Below, in pieces: positions 1 through 13,401 of a stretch of 64,000 nt of DNA (positions are counted from its first letter, which is position 1; each line of letters opens with the position of its first letter). A model generated the notes under the pieces. The model was not told the DNA's origin, searched no databases, and was given only the letters and a program-made list of their open reading frames with translations. The DNA is from Poecilobothrus nobilitatus (lineage: Eukaryota; Arthropoda; Insecta; Diptera; Dolichopodidae): positions 67,456,416-67,520,415 of the forward strand of contig OX352774.1 of NCBI GenBank assembly GCA_947095535.1, given 5' to 3'. The translations under genes and the position numbers were made by a program.

Positions 1-933
1 GAACAGTATAGAGAAGAGATTTTAAATGTAAATGAGACTGAAAATTGTAGCCCTGCATTTGCACGAATTGACAAAAATGCAAAAATTTCAAATTTTGAAA
101 ATGAACCTTTGAAATTTGAAAATAAATTAAATTCAAAAATTAGACAATATCAAGCACCGATAAGTGAAAAGCTTTTTCAAGAACCCATGAAAAATTTAAA
201 ATATGAAAGAATTTCAAAAATTGAAAATTTAGGCAAAGCTTTTTCAGCATCAAATCTTGAAAATGCAGCAAAATCCGAACAGAATTCAAGTTTTAAATTT
301 ACAATACCAGCTCCAGTTAAACAAATTAAAAGCCCTATGGGTACTAAAGCGAAATCATTTCACAATTTAGCAAGTAACAACTTTGGTTTTGGTTTCAAAA
401 AATCAACTTTACAAACACCATCAAAGGTGCATGATAACACTTTTTCAGTAACAGATAATACTATTAAAAATAATAACAATACAAAAAGTAATGTAAGTTT
501 TAACTAAAACTTATTTAAATTTCTATTTTAATGTGCATTTTTTCTTTTCTAAAGGATTTCTCTAGTAAAGCATCATTGACATCACGATCAAGTAATTTAA
601 AGAAAAAAAGTGGTTTATTAAGACCATCATCAGGTTATTTCAGTCGTGCACTATCAAATGAGGTAAGTAATTCAACTGCATAAGTAATTTTTATTTAAGC
701 TTATTTATTATTAGCCAAATGCTTTACAAACAACTTTCATCAAAGATAATGATAAAAATACCAAAGAATGCTCAAATATTTTAAATTTAACTTCTGAACC
801 AGTGAAAATAGATGAAGTATATACTACAACTGATCTTAAACCCTCCAAATTGATAAGACCAATAGAATCAAAACTTCCTACAAACGTAAAAAGAAGTGGA
901 CTTCCAAGACCGTCAGTATACTACAGGAAATAG
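1..933 (+). CDS. 3' part of an unrecognised basic Ser/Pro-rich protein (5' end outside window)
   Basis: Three exons can be joined: 1-492, 555-662 and 715-933, with GT-AG introns at 493-554 and 663-714. Both junctions fall on codon boundaries and the stop is TAG at 931-933. The frame is already open at base 1, so the start lies upstream. The product is low-complexity, rich in Asn, Lys, Ser and Phe. Its last third has short basic Leu/Pro repeats of the type SGLLRPSSGYFSR and, at the C-terminus, KRSGLPRPSVYYRK. Short Ser-x-Leu/Ile-Pro patches in basic sequence occur in microtubule-tip-binding proteins. That is only a resemblance, and I do not recognise the family. Splicing and phase make a real gene likely; the function is unknown. 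Confidence 0.75.
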
Positions 934-1324
934 ATTTTTTTTTTTTTTTTAATTTTAGTTCTAAGTTTATAATTATAAGCATTTATTCTGTACATAGAAG
1001 AAATTGGTGTTATAAATTTTATATATTCAAATTATTTTAATTTTTTGTTACGCAAAAAACAATTAAAAACATCAAAGTAACCTTAAAGATGCCTTATTAA
1101 ATGGAATTCTTAACGAAAAATTGGTTTCAATGCTTTTTATTTATTTTAATAGATAAATGCTAATTTACAAACTTTTTGATAAACATACTGAATTGTCAAG
1201 TAATTTTCCACACAACTAACAGTCAAAACTATCAACAAAATAAAAAATTAGTTTCAACCAAGACCTAACTAAAAGATAATTATTGTGAATCTAGATTTAA
1301 ACAAAAAAATTAAATACATTTAAG

Positions 1325-1512
1325 TAGTGCAGTGCAAGTCACCGGTCTTTCAGACGAAAGGTCTCGGGTTCAAACCGTGGTCAGGTCTAAAACAATATAT
1401 AAAATTTAATAAAATAATTAAATATAATTAAATACTTGTACCGAGATGGCCCAAACGCTAAAGGCAACAGGGTCCCAAAAGTATCGACTGATGATATAAA
1501 AAAAAAAAAAAC
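1325..1512 (+). repeat. Degenerate tRNA-derived SINE (tRNA-Glu-like head)
   Basis: A short stretch richer in G+C stands out in AT-rich intergenic DNA. It contains an anticodon-loop-like CTTTCAG, then AAGGTCTCGGGTTCAAACCG, which resembles the variable loop and T-arm (pol III box B) of tRNA-Glu (UUC). No acceptor stem pairs around it. An unrelated body follows (about 1440-1495), then an ATAAAAAAAAAAAA tail ending near 1512. Head, body and A-rich tail fit a SINE. The rest of 934-1749 is AT-rich spacer between two convergent genes, with nothing else recognised. Confidence 0.5.
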
Positions 1513-1749
1513 TTAAGTTAAAAACAAATTTTAAATTGTAAATTCAATTTATTACTTTTTACAATATCTTAATTTTTTTTAATATATAGTTAAATTTAAA
1601 AGTATTTATTTTGCAAGACAATGAACAAAAATTAAAATATTCAAATTTAAATTAATCGAAAAGCCCATTTAATGTAATGAAATAATATTTACGGGAACAA
1701 AAATTATTGATTTAAACAAAAAATTGAAAATTTAAATTTCTAAAAACAA

Positions 1750-3920
1750 TCAATAACCATATTTTTCTTGAATTGAAGACATTACATCACTTGCCATCGA
1801 ACTTAATCTTCCAGCTACTTTTGTAACACCTTGAAGAACGCTCTCTTTGACGTCATCTAAATCATTAAAATTATTCCTCGGATCAAAAGATTGTACTAAA
1901 AATAAAATATAAAACAATTTATATGTAAGAAAGTAATTTTGGTAGAGATTTTATATTTTATTCATACATCTGCTAACACTATTAGAACTTTTCCCATCGC
2001 TAAATAAATCTGCAGAAGAAATGCTTGTCGAACCTTGAAAACGCGATAAATTTGCTGATGTATCATTACTATTATCATTACCGAAAAACTGATCTGAAGA
2101 AATACCTAAATATACAAAATAAAATATCTTATATTAGAATAAATTATTAAATAAATTTACCTTTAGCATTTCCAAATTTTGATTGTGCTTCAGTATTTTC
2201 ATAAGTTTTATACAAATTTGTTTTTGTTTTAGGTTGACTTGTTTTCGGATTTTCCACAATAGGAGAAAACATCGTTGTTACTTTGGGATGATCTATAAAA
2301 TCAATTTTTTCAAAATCTTCAGATAAATTGTCATCATCAAATTTAGAAGACGAATACAAAGCCGTTGGTGCGGAAGTTGAAGAAGAATATTGATTAAAAA
2401 AATCATTCTGATTTGACTCCATTCGATCTCGATCAAAAGACGTACTAAAACTGGATGTTGGAATTTCTTGTGATATTGTTTGCATATCAAAAGTTGCAGA
2501 ATGTGACACTGCTCTATAAAAATAATTATATACACAAAATAAAATAGATGAAAAAAAATTTTATTTACCCTTTTGTATTGAAACCCATTCCCAAACGTTC
2601 TAATTGTTTGGCCTTTTGAGGATTTATTTGATTTAATTTTGCTTCCTCTTGTTCTTTTTTAACCGATAAGTCCTGATAAGCTAAACGAACTCCAGTTTCT
2701 GCTTCTAAATTATGTTCTTTTGTTTCTGCAAACGATTCTGCTGAAAAAGCCTCCTTATTGCAACGATTTTCCAAATTTGCTTTTTGCTCAATATGAGCAA
2801 AATTTGTTTTAACTTTTGTTGCTCCTAATCCTCCAACTTTTTTAGCTCCAAGCTAATATAATTTTTTAAATTTTTTACAATATGTTATCTTTAAATTGTG
2901 ATTTTATAACTTACACCACTCTTTTTAGGCTGAATTTTCCGAATACCGGATGAAGATTTAGAAGAATCTATCGGAGGACATAATATATCGAAACTTTCAA
3001 CTTCAGTTTTTTCAAAACACTTTTCTGCTGAAAAGTTCGCATTTATATTATCAAAAGTTTTTTGTTTATATTCTTTACTATTAATGTCACTATTAGATTT
3101 ACTATCGTTGTCACTTTTTTCAGTAATGGAATGCTCTAGATATGGCTATAAATTTTTTTTAGACATTATTAAATAGCTCATAAATATGTTATATACTTAC
3201 GTCTGTACCATATTTCTTTAAAGCTTCTTGAGCTTTGTTTACTAATTTGTCTTTGTACAATTGAGCAGCTCTAGAATTGTATTTTTGTTGGGCATCATCT
3301 GTAACACAATTATGTTGCCGGAAAAACTGTGAAGCATTTGCATTACCTCCAAGTTGCATTTGACGCAACTGTAACCAAGTCCAGTTTGTATCTAAGTTAA
3401 TGGATCTAACAAAAGTTAGATGTACACCTAAACTTCTATGCACGGCAGAACAATCAATACATATAAAAACACTAAAACGAAAAATTCAGTTTATGTATAT
3501 ATTTTAAATATTCTATAAAATTATATGATTTTTTCTATCGTTTAAATAAGATATGTTTTTAACTAATTTAATATAACTAAAATTGACGTGTCCTATTTAT
3601 GTACTTTTAAATTTACATTACACATTCATAAATTTCAAAAAGCGACAACCTTACATGCATGTTATTACTTTTTGAACTCGAAATATTAATTTAATTTTTC
3701 TTTTTAATTTACAACTTTGTGAAACTTTAATAAACATTTTTTTTTACAAATATGTATATCATTTCATATTCTTAAAACATAATTAAAAAATTTACCCAAA
3801 AGTTACTGATGACCAAGTTGGATTTTTCGCTCCACAGTCAAAACATAATTTATTAGCAGGTTGGATTTTCAATTTATTAAATATCGTAGTTATAGTTTCT
3901 TTCGTTGGTTCTGAAGACAT
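1750..3920 (-). CDS. ArfGAP3: ArfGAP2/3-type Arf GTPase-activating protein
   Basis: Seven exons in transcript order: 3796-3920, 3201-3471, 2915-3145, 2569-2852, 2161-2513, 1968-2105 and 1750-1895. Together they give 515 aa with all phases consistent. The N-terminal ArfGAP zinc finger is clear: [11 protein letters not shown] followed by CIDC (CxxC-x16-CxxC). The catalytic-arginine region follows as [13 protein letters not shown], split between exons 1 and 2. The C-terminal tail ends [16 protein letters not shown] and EKYGY, a conserved feature of the ArfGAP2/3 branch. The family stimulates GTP hydrolysis on Arf1 at the Golgi and helps drive COPI coat dynamics. The middle is low-complexity Ser/Asn/Lys-rich sequence. 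The ATG at 3920 was chosen because it begins the standard [12 protein letters not shown] lead-in 26 residues before the first zinc cysteine. Confidence 0.93.
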
Positions 3921-4622
3921 TTTAATTAAATTATGTTCCTAAACTCCCTATATATATTTAACATAAAATCTGAAATCTACGTGTCCACTTGAATATTGAT
4001 ATTTCTTTTCTTCTGACAGTAATTCAGAAATGTCATAATTTTATAATTTTGACGTTTTAAAAATTGTAATGGCATATCCGTGATAATTTAAAAATGAAAA
4101 ATGTAAACACTTTTGATTAACTCCTACTAAATCTTATATTTATTATTGATTTTTAATATTTTTCATTAAAAAAAAGGTTTTTATTAACTTCAATTTGTAG
4201 ATTTTTTTAAACTTCGCTATCTCTCAAAATCGCTGTTTATATTAGGTTAATCAAACTTGTAAAAAAGAGTGAAAAGTTTACTACTTATTGTTGATATTGG
4301 GAATTTTTAAAAAAATAATGTAATATTCTATATAAATTTCTGGTTAAGGTTTAAAACATTTCTCTCAATTTACAAGAAGACAAACAAGCAAAATTAATTA
4401 CCTAATTAATCCCAAATAATATTAAATTTTCAAGCACATTTTATTTTTTTTTTTAGAACTTCATAAAATTTAATTTATATTTAGTATAAAGGAAATTTAT
4501 AAAAACCAATACCACAGAATAATTTTATAATTATGATTTATAAATATATTAGATTGAATTATTGCTTCAACAACTATTGTATATGATGTATATTTAATAA
4601 TGCTGTTTCTATCAGATGCTCA
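3921..4622. other. AT-rich intergenic spacer
   Basis: This lies between the start of the ArfGAP3 gene and the end of the downstream small zinc-finger gene, both on the minus strand. It must hold the ArfGAP3 promoter and the 3' UTR of its neighbour. I see no coding exon, repeat or RNA gene in it. Confidence 0.5.
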
Positions 4623-4983
4623 TTAAACAACATCTTTTAAATCTGCAGGTAATTCATTTTTGGGATGTTTGTTTTCAAAGTGCTGTTTGTACGTTTTAGG
4701 ATCAGGCATTTGGGACTATAATAAAAATATTAATATAATTCAATGCTGTTACTAAAGCTTAACAAAACTTACCTTACAAACAGCGCAATTAAATACAAGG
4801 GCCTTTTGAGCTGCCTTTTTTTGGTCAGTTGCGCTGAAAATAAATCTAAATTTAGTAATTTTTCTACGAATAACATAAAATCATGCTTTGTCTTTTTTAC
4901 CTGTGGCCTTGTTGTTTTTTCATTTTTTGCTGTTTTTCTTGAGCCTTTTGTTGTGATTGAATTTTTTGATGTCCTCTAGCCAT
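4623..4983 (-). CDS. ZNF706-like small C2H2 zinc-finger protein (4F5-type N-terminus)
   Basis: Three exons: 4901-4983, 4773-4833 and 4623-4715, joined by GT-AG introns into a 78-residue protein. The N-terminus is MARGHQKIQSQQKAQEKQQK, a basic Gln/Lys-rich segment typical of the SERF/4F5 and ZNF706 families. Exons 2 and 3 together make one zinc finger: CAVC ending exon 2, then SQMPDPKTYKQHFENKH, giving CxxC...HxxxxH. The C-terminus is PKNELPADLKDVV. Length, layout and ending agree with the widely conserved ZNF706 family of about 76 residues. Family members are small, abundant, nucleic-acid- and chaperone-linked proteins whose exact role is unsettled. The ATG at 4983 is the only one that includes the conserved MARGxQK start. 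Confidence 0.9.
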
Positions 4984-5633
4984 TTTAATAAATAAATACT
5001 ATTTTGTCGTCCTTTAGCACTCGTTAAAGTTAAAAAAAATCTCTGCAAAATAAAGCAACGCTTTTAACTTTTTCTTATCCGATGAAATGAAAGTCTTTAA
5101 TTAAGTTGTCACATAAACATGTTCTTGTTATTATGTCATTTAGCTTTAGCAACATTTGCTACATTATTTTGTGTTTGTAATCAATTTATATTATAATATT
5201 ATAATACATTACATTACATATATTTAAATTGATTGAATTAACAAAAATTTTGTGAAATACAAACTGCACAATTAAAAAATTATTTACGTTAAATTTCTGA
5301 TTGTATATAATAAGATTTGTTAAGTATTTTTTCTCATTTATGTATTATAATTTATTTTTAATTTATTTCAAATGAGTGATATCATTTGTTGATAACATCC
5401 GTGTGTTTCACCCCTGTTTAAAATGATTTTAATATGAGTGATTTTTCGTGTTTAAGAAAAGCGGCAGGCAGACAAATTTATATAAAGAAATTTTTATTTT
5501 AAATAATTATTTTTAGGTAAAATTAATCGCATATCCAATTTTTAGTTTGAGTTATATTTCAAAAATGTTTTAATTGAATAAAAATATTGAGAAACAAAAA
5601 ACTAAACAATAAAAGTTCCTTAGCGCTGGAGCC
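4984..5633. other. Divergent intergenic region between the ZNF706-like gene and Ptp69D
   Basis: The two flanking genes point away from each other, so these 650 bp should contain both promoters and 5' UTRs. The sequence is AT-rich, and I could not place a TATA box or initiator with confidence. Confidence 0.4.
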
Positions 5634-8600
5634 ATGACACAAGGGCGGTGTACACTTTTATTTTGTATTCTTTTCATTTTCTCCATAGCTGCTGAAGGTA
5701 TTTTGTAATTTGAAAAAAAGTATTTTATAAGTTTAACTTAATATTTTCAATTATATTTGAATATTAGCAATGTAATTTTAAACTTTTATTTCAGAACTTG
5801 AAATTGCTGTTGGGAAAAATATTACTTTAAATTGTACTACAACATCAAATTATCCTGGTTGGTGGACATTTAACGAAGTAAATATAACAAATGACTATAA
5901 TAAAAGGTAAATATAAAATTTTGAATTTGAATCTCTAAAAAAAAATTTAAATCTTTGTAACAATTTTGATTTAAACAAATTGTACAAATTTTTCGCATTA
6001 AAAACGTCTTAAATTATTTCAGTTTTACTAAAAAGTATAAATTAAAAAATTAATTATTTTCATTCAGTATTTTTTAATTTAATTAATTCTATTTTTAGTA
6101 AATATAATTAAATAAAAATATAACAAAAATACATTTTAGATGGATAATATCATCATTGCCGTTGACAGTTTTAGAAGAGAATGCTTTAACAGAAATAGCA
6201 GAAAGTACAACCACAATTACCACCTTAACTATAAATAATATTAAAATTGAAGATGAAGGAAACTTTACTTGTCATTTTAATGATATAGATACTCCATCTA
6301 CAAAAACTGATACATTACAACCTGTAATAACTCCGAAAATTATTTCATATAGTAAAAAAATAATCAAAGCTAGGATAGGAGATTCAATTTCAATATTTTG
6401 CAATGTTAAAGGCTATCCAACAAAAAGCTGGAAACATAAATGGCAAAAAAATTTGGTTGATTTGACTTTCGATAAAAACAGTATGATAGTAAATAAACTA
6501 AATAAAACACATACAAACTTTTCTATAAAAATTGAACAAGTTAAAAAATCGGATAATGGAACATACACTTGTGATGTGTCATCTGTATATTCTGAAGAAA
6601 AGGTTGATTTAATTTTATTGGTTTTAGATGTTCCTCAAGTGAGCATTGAATATGTTAAGGCTGTAGGAGCGAATCGAATTTTCATGAATTGGACTGTAAA
6701 TGATGGCAACGATCCAATAAAAAGCTATTTTATCCAATTTTTACAAGAAGAAAATACTATTTTTACCTATTATAATCATGTTATTGATGGTAAAAATACT
6801 TCTCTGGTTTTAGAGAATTTTTTGCCCAACACAAATTATAAGTTCAAATTATCAGCTAGAAATAGTATTGGTGATAGTGCTACATATTCTTATGCTCATT
6901 GGGTTAAAACGCTTCAAGAAGATCCAATATTTGTGCCAAAAATTGAAACAACAGGTAGTTCAGCTTCTACCATAACAATTAGTTGGTCTCCGCCACCACC
7001 TGATTTATTAGAATATATCCAAAATTATGAATTAGTAGTTTCAGAATCTGGTGAAAATCCTCATGTTATAGAAACCAATACCTATCAACAAAATAGTCGA
7101 AATCTTCCATATATGTTTGATAACTTAAAAACCACCACTGTTTATTTTTTCAAAGTTAGAGCGTGTTGCGAGTTATGTAGATCCTGTGGACCTTGGTCTG
7201 AACTTATTAATGGTACAACAATGGATGGTATGCTTAAATTTAAATTTAAATTTAGCTTCGATTTAAAATAATTTCTTCATTTTAGGTAAAGCTAGTGAAC
7301 CAACAAATTTAAGAATTAATTGCATACATTTAAATATTTCCCGTCAGAATAAAGTAACTGTTGAATGGGATCCACCCGAATTTCCAAATGGAAAAGTGGT
7401 TTCATATAACATAGAATTATCAGGAGTAGCTTCATTTCGTTTTTTTAATCAAATTAAAAACGACACATGGGGACCTAAAGTATTAAATTATGATGCCCCA
7501 ACCCAACGTGCAAGTTTTGAAAATGTAGTACCAAATACCAATTACACAGTTTCTGTTTTCGCTAAAACAAGAAATAAAAAAACTGGTGATATATCAAGAG
7601 CGACATGTATTATGCCAGTTACAACCCCTGATGCTATTGAAAAAATAACGATGACAAAAATAAAAACTTACAACAATAAATGTGTTTATAAAGTATTTTT
7701 ACCAAAAATTAGTGAACGCAATGGTAATATTTGTTGTTATCGATTGTATCTTGTACGTACAGATGGGCACAATAAAGAGTTAATTCATCCAGAAGATATC
7801 CCAATTTCTACATATAATGAAGTTCATGAATCCAATAACACTAAAGGTGGTGCTTACATTGCAGAAATGTTTCCTGCTAGCGATTTTAAGCCTGAAATAT
7901 TTCTTGGAGACGGCAAGAGAATTTATACGGATCCTGCTGTTGAAAAACAGGGTGATAAAGTTTGTTTAAAGTGTTTAAAGGGGCATTCGATTAAAAAACA
8001 CTCGAAACATTTCCGAAAGAACTTTGAAAATATTTCACAAACATTAAATCAACCTATTTTACCCGAAGTAACACAAAGAGAGGAATTAACAAGAGCAGGA
8101 AATTTAACTCAAGATGCTTCAAAAATTTTGGGAAATAAACGCCGTCGTAGAAATCCCAAGTTATCGATGTCAGAAAATGAACCACAAATCTCAGTTCAAT
8201 TAGAAAATTCTGATATGTCTGGATCCATGATTAACACAAACCAATATGAAATTTACGATGGAGAACTAGACGCGTCTAGTAACTACACAGGGTTTTTAGA
8301 AATTATTGTTGAAAACAATAATATCGGATCAGAACAAATTCTAACGGCATACAGTGGGTACTTCGAAATAACAACACCAAAAGATTTTGAATCAGAAGGC
8401 GGTAATCCGGATGATATGTCGTTTATATTTAATATCGTTGTCCAAGTTCTTTGCGCATTAATTTTGTTAGTTTTATTGTTGCTAGTAGCTCTATGTTTTA
8501 TGCATAGATATTACACAAAAAACGCAGGACAAGGAGATGAAATAATTAGTTTAAGAGATTCATTGAGTCGAGCATTTTGTGGCGGACGCACCAGTAATCA

Positions 8601-10769
8601 TCGGCATTTAATTGGGTCAGCATTAAATAAACCTACAGATATTGGCCCTATATCTAAAAATGATCTTCCGCAAGCCTATGTTAATAGGCATAAGGATACT
8701 GACTATGGATTTTTAAGAGAATATGAAATGCTGCCAAATCGCTTTAATGATCGAACAACAAAAAATTCTGATCTAAAAGAAAATTCACATAAAAATAGGT
8801 ATCCAGATATAAAAGCTTATGATCAAACTAGAGTGAGACTTTCAATTTTAAACGGTGTTCAAGGTTCTGATTATATAAATGCAAATTTTGTTATTGGATA
8901 CAAAGAAAGAAAAAAATTTATTTGTGCACAGGGTCCAATGGATAGTACTATTATTGATTTTTGGAGAATGATTTGGGAGCAACATTTAGAAATAATTGTT
9001 ATGTTAACAAATTTGGAAGAATACAATAAATCAAAATGTGCAAAATATTGGCCAGAAAAAGTAAATGATTTAAAGCATTACGGAGATATAAGTGTTACAT
9101 TTGCATCAGAACAACGCTTTTCGGATTTTTTAATTAGAAATTTAAACATTATAAAAAAGACTGATAACGAAGAAAATGAACAAAGGCAAATACAACAATA
9201 TCATTACTTAGTTTGGAAAGATTTTATGGCTCCAGAACATCCTTATGGAATAATAAAATTTATACGACAAATTAATTCTGCTTATTCAGTGCAACGTGGT
9301 CCAATATTAGTTCATTGTAGTGCGGGTGTTGGCAGAACTGGAACTATGGTTGCTTTAGATTCTTTAATGCAACAATTGGAAGAAGAAGGTCAAGTAGCAA
9401 TTTTCAACACAGTTTGTGACTTAAGGCATCAACGAAATTTTTTGGTTCAATCTTTGGTAATTATTTTCAAAATTAATACTTTTGTGTTTAATAATAATAT
9501 TTATTTTAGAAACAATACATATTTCTGTATCGTGCTCTACTGGATATTTCTCAGTTCGGTAACAGTGAATTGCAGGCTAGAAATCTTTGCACAACAATTG
9601 AAAATCTTAGACATAAACCAAATGATAGTAAAGAGAAATGTAAACTTGAGTTGGAATTTGAGGTAAACCAAGCTAATTCTAAATTAAAATTGCAAAATAT
9701 AAAGTAACATATCAATATTTTTAGAAAATAAAAGCTGTTGTTGATGAAACAAATAAAAGTTGCTCGGTTGGAAGTGGAGATGAAAATTTAAGTAAAAACC
9801 GTTCCGATTCGGTAATTCCATTTGATCGCAACAGAGTAAGCTAAAATTTAATCATGCAATTTTCAAAAAGTCTTGAATTTCAAATTTTTAGGTTATATTA
9901 ACTCCAATACCTACCCGAGAACATTCCACCTATATTAATGCATCTTTTATTGAAGGCTACGATAACTCTGAATCTTTCATTATAACCCAAGACCCATTAG
10001 AAAATACAATAGGTGATTTTTGGAGAATGATTTCAGAACAAAGTATTAATACATTAGTTATGATATCAGAGGTATAATTTTTATTTGCAACATATAAAAA
10101 CATATTATTTATTTAAAATTTTCCTAGATTGGAGATGGTTTACGTAAATGTCCAAGATATTGGGCAGACGAAGAAGTCCAATATGATCATATATTGGTAA
10201 GGTATATTCATAGCGAAAGTTGTCCATATTATACTCGGAGAGAATTTGATGTTACAAATTGTAAAATCAATGATACTATAAAAGTTACTCAGTTTCAATA
10301 TAATGGTTGGCCTACGGTTGAAGGAGAGGTTCCCGAAGTATGTCGTGGTATTATTGAACTTGTAGACCAAGCTCAGAAACATCACAATACAGAAAATAAT
10401 TTTTCATCTCAGAGCCCAATTACTGTTCATTGCAGGTGCATTAAAAAACTAATTAAATTAATTTCATATATTATAAATTACCTATTTTAGTCTTGGTACC
10501 GATAGAAGTTCAATATTTGTAGCTATGTGCATCTTAGTACAACAACTTCGAACTGAAAAAAAGGTTGACATATGCACAACGACAAGAAAGCTACGTTCTC
10601 AAAGAACTATGCTATTGGATACTTATGTATGTAAAATTCTATATTCAGCAAATATTTTAAAAACATAAAAAATTTAATTTTTTAGCCACAATACGAATTT
10701 TTACATCGTGCAATTTTAAATTATGCTGAATTGCACAAATTAACGGGAGACTCAACATCAGAATGCTAA
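5634..10769 (+). CDS. Ptp69D: Receptor-type protein tyrosine phosphatase 69D
   Basis: Ten exons: 5634-5697, 5795-5906, 6140-7227, 7286-9456, 9510-9662, 9725-9835, 9892-10071, 10128-10435, 10491-10626 and 10686-10769. They give 1,468 aa. A signal peptide (MTQGRCTLLFCILFIFSIAA) is followed by two Ig domains, three fibronectin III domains, a basic RRRR site near 8137, one membrane helix (about 8415-8510) and two phosphatase domains. D1 has the full signature HCSAGVGRTG (Cys codon 9316-9318). Its WPD loop reads WKD, so the acid Asp is kept. D2 reads HCSLGTDRSS across the 10435/10491 splice, with WPT in place of WPD, so it is probably weak or inactive. Two Ig plus three FN3 plus tandem PTP domains is the Ptp69D architecture. 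In flies it acts at the plasma membrane of growth cones in axon guidance. The frame after 9456 that stays open inside the intron is not coding; the splice restores QSLKQYIFLYRALL. Confidence 0.93.
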
Positions 10770-11664
10770 TAATAAAAAGTGTATAATATAGACATAAAGT
10801 GGAAACGAATAATTTTATTTGCTACAATAAATGTTAAGTTCCCTTATTTGATTGCACAATCTCTATGTTGTGATAAAGGTTTTTAATTTAAATAAGTTTT
10901 CTAATTTTATTATTAAAATTTTCATATACATATAAAACACAGAATAATGTTAAATAAAAAATTTTAATAAGTTTTTTTTACTGTTAAGTTGCCAAAGGAT
11001 AATTATTTTATAAGTTTAATAATTTAATTAACTTTTTTGTATAATTTAGGTTAGTTTATTCAGAATATAATATACGATCAAATATAAAATTTTCCTCTTT
11101 TTTTTTACGAACAGCTATGTAAGATACCAAATTATAAAAAAATGCCATATTATTAAATATATGTAAATATATACATATAAATTTATGTATTTTATATATA
11201 AATCAAATACATATTGCTAATTCCAAGTATGATAATATATTCTAGTATATTTATCATATTGGAAGTGTATGCATATTTATGTAATATAATAGTATACAAA
11301 ATGAGTATTGTAATAATTTTGTGGTAAAAGTTCAATAACAATTAGATTAAAATTTTGCTTAAGGAATGATCTTTTATATTTGATTACAGAGTATGCAAAA
11401 CAAAATTGTAGAATTACGAATTACGATAAATAAATAACTGAACATTTTCAATAGCAGCTTTTGTTTTATTTGCTCCAATATAAAAATTTAATGATCGTGT
11501 TCAGCCGTTTTAATGCTGAAGATTTTTAGTAAAAACTGGCAACAATTTAGTTTTTGATAAGAGCTATCAATATTTATAACGTGATTATTACGAAGTTTCG
11601 TTAAGTGATTTTTGTCAAAATTCGCTTAAGAAAAATACTGCAAATTTTAATTAAAAAAATTAAA
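10770..11664. other. AT-rich intergenic spacer
   Basis: This holds the 3' UTR of the phosphatase gene, with AATAAA-like motifs around 10807-10835 and 10953, and the promoter of the dehydrogenase gene. No coding exon, RNA gene or repeat was recognised. A reading frame that seems to extend the next gene upstream to 11605 begins with GTG and is not a credible eukaryotic start. Confidence 0.45.
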
Positions 11665-13025
<1,361 letters not shown>

Positions 13026-13401
13026 TTATGTAATACATATATTTACATACATACATACATATGTACCTAGAAAATTGTAACGGATGCATTTAATATTTTT
13101 TATTTGTAAAAATAATATTTTAATTTTTTGTAAAAAATAAACATTAATATAATGAAAATTTAAAAATTAAATCCAGCGCTTATCTTTGATTTTTTAAATT
13201 TTAGTAAAAAAAAATTAAATTTTCCAAAATTAGCTAATATCCAAACCAAATCAAAATCAAATGAAAAAAAAAATTGACAACTATTTTGACACTTACTTGT
13301 TTATAATTGAATTGAACTATCCTGAACATTTTAGTGATAAAAAATGAAGTGTTAATTAGTTATATTTAAATTTTTTTGGAATTCTATAATTAAAAAAAAC
13401 C
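13026..13401. other. Intergenic spacer upstream of Tasp1
   Basis: About 375 bp of AT-rich sequence, with tandem ACATAC units near 13045-13060. It must contain the 3' UTR of the dehydrogenase gene and the Tasp1 promoter. No gene seen. Confidence 0.4.

Noticed and set aside
1345..1390. A functional tRNA gene
   Set aside because: Only the anticodon-loop and T-arm parts look like a tRNA. No acceptor stem pairs and the D-arm is poor, so a SINE head is the better reading.
7396..9666. A separate 756-residue protein with a single PTP domain
   Set aside because: It is the middle of Ptp69D read through an intron after 9456. Splicing to 9510 restores the conserved end of D1 and leads into D2.
11605..11664. 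Upstream extension of the dehydrogenase start
   Set aside because: The extended frame begins with GTG. The first in-frame ATG at 11665 gives a normal mitochondrial targeting peptide.
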